Source: CAZKEW01 sp964580435 (GTDB lineage Bacteria > Acidobacteriota > Aminicenantia > Aminicenantales > UBA8522). Taken from it: 55,167 nt of DNA. Under the pieces are notes generated by a model that had not been told where the DNA came from, searched no databases, and was given only the letters and a program-made list of their open reading frames with translations. The translations under genes were made by a program, and so were the position numbers. Position 1 is the first letter of the stretch; the number at the start of each line of letters is the position of its first letter. Positions 52,001-55,167 of the stretch are shown here, in pieces. The stretch covers positions 1-55,167 of the forward strand of contig CAZOKP010000009.1 in NCBI GenBank assembly GCA_964580435.1, given 5' to 3'.

Positions 52001-52122
52001 TGGCGGAGCAGATGCCGGAGATGATGCCGAAGATCATGGACAACCTCATGCCCCATATGCTGCCCGACCTCGTGCCTCTGGCTGTTCCGAAAATGATCGA
52101 TTACCTTCGTGGCCGCGGCTGA
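49039..52122 (+). CDS. FAD/4Fe-4S D-lactate (2-hydroxyacid) dehydrogenase with Met-rich tail
   Basis: 1027 aa from the ATG at 49039 (a TTG at 49021 is less likely). A VAO-type FAD domain (PLVPRGKGSSGYGG; ITWEQLDRQLKPKG; SSSAGGWLAQGGAGIGSYEYG) is followed by a FAD C-terminal domain, two ferredoxin-type clusters (CSQCGYCVDEC; CTTCELCNLRC) and two CCG cysteine-rich domains (GCTA...NCCGTP...SCPACN; DSCH...HCCGS...CPCCE) as in HdrD/GlpC-like subunits. It thus combines the GlcD- and GlcF-like parts of 2-hydroxyacid oxidation and passes electrons to a quinone or other carrier. The last 126 residues (from 51742) contain 25 Met and many Pro, an unusual extension. The 113-base AT-rich gap upstream holds no clear promoter pair. 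Confidence 0.88.
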   Translation: MSRLSKENRKWLEDKFGPRANFNPNERILYGHDIAAIPSLFKPLIGGTTPDAIVQPETEAEVALVARWASARTIPLVPRGKGSSGYGGIIPTRKGVVVDFFRMKKVLSVDSDNETVTVEPGITWEQLDRQLKPKGLTLRLYPTSYPSSSAGGWLAQGGAGIGSYEYGWFGENVVKARVALPSGEIKEFEGKDLDVIADAEGTTGIITQVSLRVQKLCELGVTAIACPDAHKLTKVFEEFVSRDLPLWSVVFINPRMAEMKNRAPVRTHHGHPAEDKVILPAAYIAILSFRESDRQRIVPVLPEILKDCQGEVLSQEIADHEWENRFKLMIVKRLGPSLVPAEIVVPLEALGAVMEEIEDKVNQPLVKEGVVIKRGKEDKPEVVILGFIPSDQRKFSYNFVFGLVLTIMKIARKHGGRPYATGLYFSGKIKKILGKERAKRIKQFKKQVDKNRVLNPDKVLGGKLVGKMLTIAGFFEPLIRPFGNNVGTQIGERLDQPVRDIPGDVAWYAYGCSQCGYCVDECDQFYGRGWESQSPRGKWYWLRQYMEGKVKWDQFMVDTFLVCTTCELCNLRCSAVLPIEPSWMTLRGKLVHEDKKMTFPPFEMMAAAVEAEGNIWAGYRKDRTTWFPEELWAKHGPGAKSKNVYFAGCTASYVENDIGKASVTLLDVAGIDFTYLGNIENCCGTPMLVAGKWEVFEEVVRKNIKAVKAAGADTVISSCPACNMMWRHTYPEWAKKLGIEYNITAKHYSEVVAEKIRGGEFKFPNPIPGRVTWHDSCHIGRVSGVYEEPREIIKAIPGVEFVEMPFHHQEAHCCGSVLTLIKDPLVAHEVGKMRLDEAEEVRADAVLALCPCCEFQLRVSKEKKNLPVEIHDLAAFACRALGKKYADPTPEALRQWAVFEGMIALMSPRGFADLMDTMWPEMLAAMPLGMGPMMRVVGKLGVVGDAMFGMMKPIFPVLFPKLLPGMMPKVMPTILERVGQMIPMPDYMAEQMPEMMPKIMDNLMPHMLPDLVPLAVPKMIDYLRGRG

Positions 52123-52189
52123 CGGCCCGCGGCTGAGGGGTCAGCTCTTCATTCTTGACTTAACATATTGAGAGAGGTAGAGAATCAAC

Positions 52190-52723
52190 ATGAAAAATAT
52201 CCTGATAATTTCTTTTTTAATGGGATTAGGGCTGGCCCAGCTTGGGGCCGAAAACAAGCCACTCGAGGTCGTTCCCTATGTCGATCTCGACAGGTACGTG
52301 GGAATATGGTATGAGATTGCCACGATTCCCCAGCGCTTCCAGAAGGATTGCGTTGCCGTAACGGCCACTTACACCCTGCGGGATGACAGGACGATCGCGG
52401 TCGTGAACAGGTGCCTCAAGAAGACACTTGACGGCAAGGTCAAATTGGCCAAGGGAAAGGCCTGGGTTGTGGATAAAAAAACCAATGCTAAGCTCAAGGT
52501 CCAGTTTTTCTGGCCGTTCAAGGGAGACTACTGGATCATCGAGTTGGACGCCGATTATCAATATGCAGTGGTCGGCCACCCGAATCGGAATTACCTCTGG
52601 ATCCTGAGCCGCTCTCCGCAGATGGAAGAATCTCTTTATCAGGATCTTCTGCGGAGGATAGCTCAGAAAGGATATGAAGTTTCCAGGCTCAAAAAAACTC
52701 TGCAGCCGCCCCCAAGTGAATAG
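52190..52723 (+). CDS. blc: Lipocalin (Blc-type)
   Basis: 177 aa, one-domain bacterial lipocalin. Signal peptide MKNILIISFLMGLGLAQLGA (no lipobox Cys, unlike E. coli Blc). Signature VDLDRYVGIWYEIATIPQRFQKDC (SCR1, G38-x-W40) and the later WILSRSPQMEESLY (SCR3) are clear. It binds lipids such as lysophospholipids in the periplasm and is linked to envelope stress. GAGAGAGGTAG serves as ribosome site. It lies 67 bases after the dehydrogenase and 45 bases before the phosphofructokinase gene, with no obvious functional tie to either. Confidence 0.9.
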   Translation: MKNILIISFLMGLGLAQLGAENKPLEVVPYVDLDRYVGIWYEIATIPQRFQKDCVAVTATYTLRDDRTIAVVNRCLKKTLDGKVKLAKGKAWVVDKKTNAKLKVQFFWPFKGDYWIIELDADYQYAVVGHPNRNYLWILSRSPQMEESLYQDLLRRIAQKGYEVSRLKKTLQPPPSE

Positions 52724-52768
52724 ATGACGGGTTGACGCTCGCGCGATCGAACAGAGGAGGCCTCCGAG

Positions 52769-53875
52769 ATGAAGAAAAACAGAATTTTCCGTTTGGGCGT
52801 CCTCACCGGAGGAGGGGATTGTCCCGGCCTGAATGCCGCCATCCGCGCCATCACAAAATCGGCTATGAACGACTTCGCCTGGGATGTCATCGGAATCGAG
52901 GACGGGTTCGAAGGGCTGGTCGAGGGCCGGATGCGTGAGCTCAGAAACACCGATGTTTCGGGCATCATCAATCTGGGCGGCACGATCCTCGGGACCTCGA
53001 GCAAGGGAGATCCCTGGCATTATCCTGTTCAAACGGCCAGAGGCCGAACCCGTGTCGCCGATATCTCAGAGCGCGCCCTGAGACATTTCCGCAACGCGAG
53101 ACTGGATGCCCTCATTGCGATAGGTGGCGACGGGACCATGAACATCGCCCGCAGATTTGCCGGTCTTGGGCTCCCTGTGGTCGGCGTGCCTAAGACGATC
53201 GATAACGACCTTGCTGCCACAGACATAACCTTTGGCCATGATACAGCAGTCTCTATTGCGGCTGAGGCCATCGACCGGCTTCACACGACGGCCTCTTCCC
53301 ACCACCGAGTCATGGTCATTGAAGTCATGGGAAGGTATGCCGGTTGGATCGCACTGACGGCAGGGCTGGCGGGCGGGGCCGATATCATTTTGATCCCTGA
53401 AATTCCGTTCCGCTGGAAACCGGTTTTCCGCAAGGTCAAAGAAAGAAACACCCAGGGCAAGCGCTTCAGCATTGTCTGTGTCGCTGAGGGCGTACGGTGT
53501 CCCGGGGTCGGGGAAATCGTCAAAGGCTATGACCGTATGCGCACCGATCCCAAACAGCTTGGTGGGGTCGGCGCCTATGTCGCCCGAAAAATCGCCCTGG
53601 GCGCCCGGGTTGAAACGCGTGTCACCGTGCTCGGGCACCTCCAGAGAGGCGGCGGCCCGACAGCGTTCGACCGGAATCTGGCAACGAAGTTCGGAGTCGC
53701 TGCCACCCGGGCGGTCAATGAAGGCAAGTTCGGCACAATGGTGGCACTGCAGGGCGCGGAAATAGTCCCGGTGCCGCTCGAGAAGGCTGTCGCCCGACTG
53801 AAACTCGTTCCCGCTGACCATCCGCTGGTGATTGCCGCCCGCTCTGTCGGGACCAGCTTCGGGGACGAGCGCTGA
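52769..53875 (+). CDS. pfkA: 6-phosphofructokinase
   Basis: 368 aa. Phosphorylates fructose 6-phosphate in glycolysis. Motifs: GVLTGGGDCPGLNAAIRA (10-27), GGDGTMNIA (119-127), PKTIDND with catalytic D145 (141-147), the sugar-binding EVMGRYAGW, and the late GHLQRGGGPTAFDR. The donor-site pair is Gly122 (GGDG) with Lys142 (PKTID), which is the combination of trypanosome and plant ATP-dependent enzymes; PPi enzymes have Asp in the first place. ATP is therefore the likely donor, but not proven. The ribosome site GGAGG forms the palindrome GGAGGCCTCC (52756-52765). With the ROK kinase it fits a glycolytic hexose route. Confidence 0.92.
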   Translation: MKKNRIFRLGVLTGGGDCPGLNAAIRAITKSAMNDFAWDVIGIEDGFEGLVEGRMRELRNTDVSGIINLGGTILGTSSKGDPWHYPVQTARGRTRVADISERALRHFRNARLDALIAIGGDGTMNIARRFAGLGLPVVGVPKTIDNDLAATDITFGHDTAVSIAAEAIDRLHTTASSHHRVMVIEVMGRYAGWIALTAGLAGGADIILIPEIPFRWKPVFRKVKERNTQGKRFSIVCVAEGVRCPGVGEIVKGYDRMRTDPKQLGGVGAYVARKIALGARVETRVTVLGHLQRGGGPTAFDRNLATKFGVAATRAVNEGKFGTMVALQGAEIVPVPLEKAVARLKLVPADHPLVIAARSVGTSFGDER

Positions 53876-53970
53876 CCCATCATTCGACTCTCCCAGCTGA
53901 TCCGGTTTTGGCGATAGTCTGACCGCCCGGACCTGCAGGTCGTTTTTCCGTCCGGGGAAAAGAGGCCGGC

Positions 53971-55167
53971 TCAGGCCTCTTCGACCACCTTCCAGCCTAG
54001 AGTTTCGGCCAAGGCATACACGGGCTTTTTGAGGTCGCCGTAGAACGTGACCCGGTGCCAGCCCCACTGGTCCCACATCGTCACAAGCTTCTCGATATCG
54101 CCAACGGGCTCGGCAACGAGCTTGGTCCGGCAGGCCCGGTCGTCCGGGTCATTGCCGACGGCCTTGGCCCGGTGAAAGAGGATTTCCTTTCTCCGGTCGG
54201 AGATCTCTATGGTCGTGGTCATGTAGCCCGTGGGAAGGATTGAGCGGACCGACGCACCCTGCCGGTCCTCGGAGTGGGTGAGAATCTCAACCGGATTTGC
54301 GGTTCCCTTCGGTCCAAAAACTCGGTTTGAGGCGACACAGTGGGCGTAGATGATCTGACGCTTCGACGTGTCGATGACCGGGTCCGAGATGTATCCAGGC
54401 CGGCCCTGGGTCAAGATCGATCCAGCCACCATGGCCGCCGTCGAAGGCACGTCGCACTCGCATCCTCCAACAAGCCCCTCGTTGAGCAGTTCGTGGAAAC
54501 CCAGGCAAGGGTAGGCGTGAATATGACCGCCATAAAAGCCGCCCAGGCAATTGATCGTGATGGCATTGCCCCCGTGCTTCCCCATGACGGCCTTTTGGCC
54601 GAGGTACATGGCCGCCGAGTTCACAAGTTCGTCGTGGGAAACGCCTTCGACCAGGGCAGCGGATTTCATCCAACGGTCGGCGATGGCCCGCGCCTCGTCC
54701 TTATCCGCCGCGGCCCAAGCGTCATTGAGTTCGGCGAACGGGAGATAGACCACGGGGATGCTCATAACTGTCGTGGCCGGGACCGCTTCAGGTCCGCGAA
54801 TGGCCAGGATTTTCGATGCCTTCATCCGGCGGACGGTCTCCTCTGCGGAGAGAGCTTCGACTTTGTCCGGTTTGCAGGAGAGATCACCCGGAAGCGGTGT
54901 CCGCGCGACCCTCGCCTTTGTCGTTGCCGCCGCGAAATCGAATGACGGGCCTCCGGCTTTTGCCGCCTCGAAGCGTTTCACGGCTGCAGCCAGGTCGTCC
55001 GTCCGGGAAGAGGCCACGAAGCCCAGATTGGACGTTCCGGCGCGGAGAAACCCGGCCGTGTAAACGAGAAAACCGCCGCTCCCGGCGAACTGGAAGTCGG
55101 CGTAGAGCACCGGCTTTCCGGATGTCACCATCGTCTGAACGACCCGGTTCCAGCAGTTCATCTGGTA
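53971..55167 (-). CDS. Sugar-isomerase-like protein (FucI-fold), 5' end missing
   Basis: The frame is open to the window edge, so the N-terminus is missing (the first ATG, at 55161, need not be the start). The 398 aa present include VVQTMVTSGKPVLYADFQFAGSGGF, NAITINCLGGFYGGHIHAYPCLGFHELLNEG and the acidic GGCECDVPSTAAM, which resemble the L-fucose/L-arabinose isomerase fold with its metal-binding Glu/Asp/His; QIIYAHCVASNRVFGPKG and WDQWGWHRVTFYGDLKK follow. A keto-aldose isomerase is the best guess, moderate certainty. The 95-base gap before it (53876-53970) has no feature. Confidence 0.55.
   Translation of the reverse strand, partial: YQMNCWNRVVQTMVTSGKPVLYADFQFAGSGGFLVYTAGFLRAGTSNLGFVASSRTDDLAAAVKRFEAAKAGGPSFDFAAATTKARVARTPLPGDLSCKPDKVEALSAEETVRRMKASKILAIRGPEAVPATTVMSIPVVYLPFAELNDAWAAADKDEARAIADRWMKSAALVEGVSHDELVNSAAMYLGQKAVMGKHGGNAITINCLGGFYGGHIHAYPCLGFHELLNEGLVGGCECDVPSTAAMVAGSILTQGRPGYISDPVIDTSKRQIIYAHCVASNRVFGPKGTANPVEILTHSEDRQGASVRSILPTGYMTTTIEISDRRKEILFHRAKAVGNDPDDRACRTKLVAEPVGDIEKLVTMWDQWGWHRVTFYGDLKKPVYALAETLGWKVVEEA

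Noticed and set aside
52155..52183. TTGACT-N17-TAGAGA before the lipocalin gene as its promoter
   Set aside because: The supposed -10 overlaps the likely ribosome site, and a start would fall on the ATG; a ribosome-site reading of GAGAGAGG is simpler.
53066..54076. 336-codon frame opposite the phosphofructokinase gene
   Set aside because: Plus-strand motifs of phosphofructokinase are unmistakable; the antisense frame also runs into the next gene's 3' end.
1..55167. CRISPR array, prophage or insertion sequence
   Set aside because: No regularly spaced repeats, transposase or phage structural genes were seen anywhere in the window.

Overview
The window looks like chromosomal DNA of an uncultivated Gram-negative bacterium, most likely from the Acidobacteriota/Aminicenantes neighbourhood (inference). 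The pointers are two tandem GWxTD-domain lipoproteins, a Pkn-type kinase with TPRs, many secreted beta-propeller/PKD proteins, a baeRF-type release-factor-like protein and an outer-membrane export apparatus (TolC-like protein, TonB, beta-barrel, lipocalin). A run of exactly 100 N at 41403-41502 shows that the sequence is a scaffold, probably from a metagenome. No phage, insertion sequence or CRISPR array is visible.

Layout. 0-2.3 kb: MBL-fold hydrolase, XerD-like recombinase and a secreted unknown. 2.4-8.7 kb: a TetR-controlled RND efflux operon (regulator, TolC-like channel, fusion protein, pump) closed by a two-way terminator. 8.75-11.6 kb: baeRF-like protein, tRNA-Leu(CAG) and a B12-binding-type radical SAM protein. 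11.7-13.7 kb: the GWxTD pair. 13.7-15.9 kb: a leftward tatA / methyltransferase / ROK kinase operon with overlapping genes. 16.3-18.4 kb: mtnA-tsaD. 18.3-24.5 kb: three large polytopic GT-C-like membrane proteins. 24.5-38.1 kb: an envelope region with an FG-GAP/ASPIC protein, a beta-barrel, a TonB protein, a TPR kinase, an SGNH hydrolase and two paralogous PKD proteins. 38.5-42.6 kb: JAMM protein, ABM protein, serine hydrolase and PpiC lipoprotein. 42.7-47.7 kb: glycan/LPS-type glycosyltransferases, including a second copy of the large GT-C protein. 47.8-55.2 kb: metabolism, with an enolase-superfamily OSBS/NAAAR-like enzyme, a large FAD/Fe-S dehydrogenase with an odd methionine-rich tail, a lipocalin, phosphofructokinase and a fragment of a sugar-isomerase-like protein.

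What ties it together. Much of the window serves the cell envelope: making glycans (GT-C, GT2, GT4), exporting (Tat, RND efflux), folding (PpiC) and displaying secreted proteins. Four secreted proteins (24.5-38.1 kb) share the same C-terminal fibronectin-III-like module with a W-[EK]-x-N-P motif, and three of them are preceded by an almost identical promoter-like block, TTGACA-N16-GGCAA[G/T]AT. These look like parts of one surface-protein regulon. Genes are packed tightly, with many 4-base overlaps, and some promoters sit so close to the start codon that leaderless transcripts are likely. A 62-base repeat occurs twice in inverted orientation (16122-16183 and 41340-41402), and the second copy runs straight into the assembly gap.
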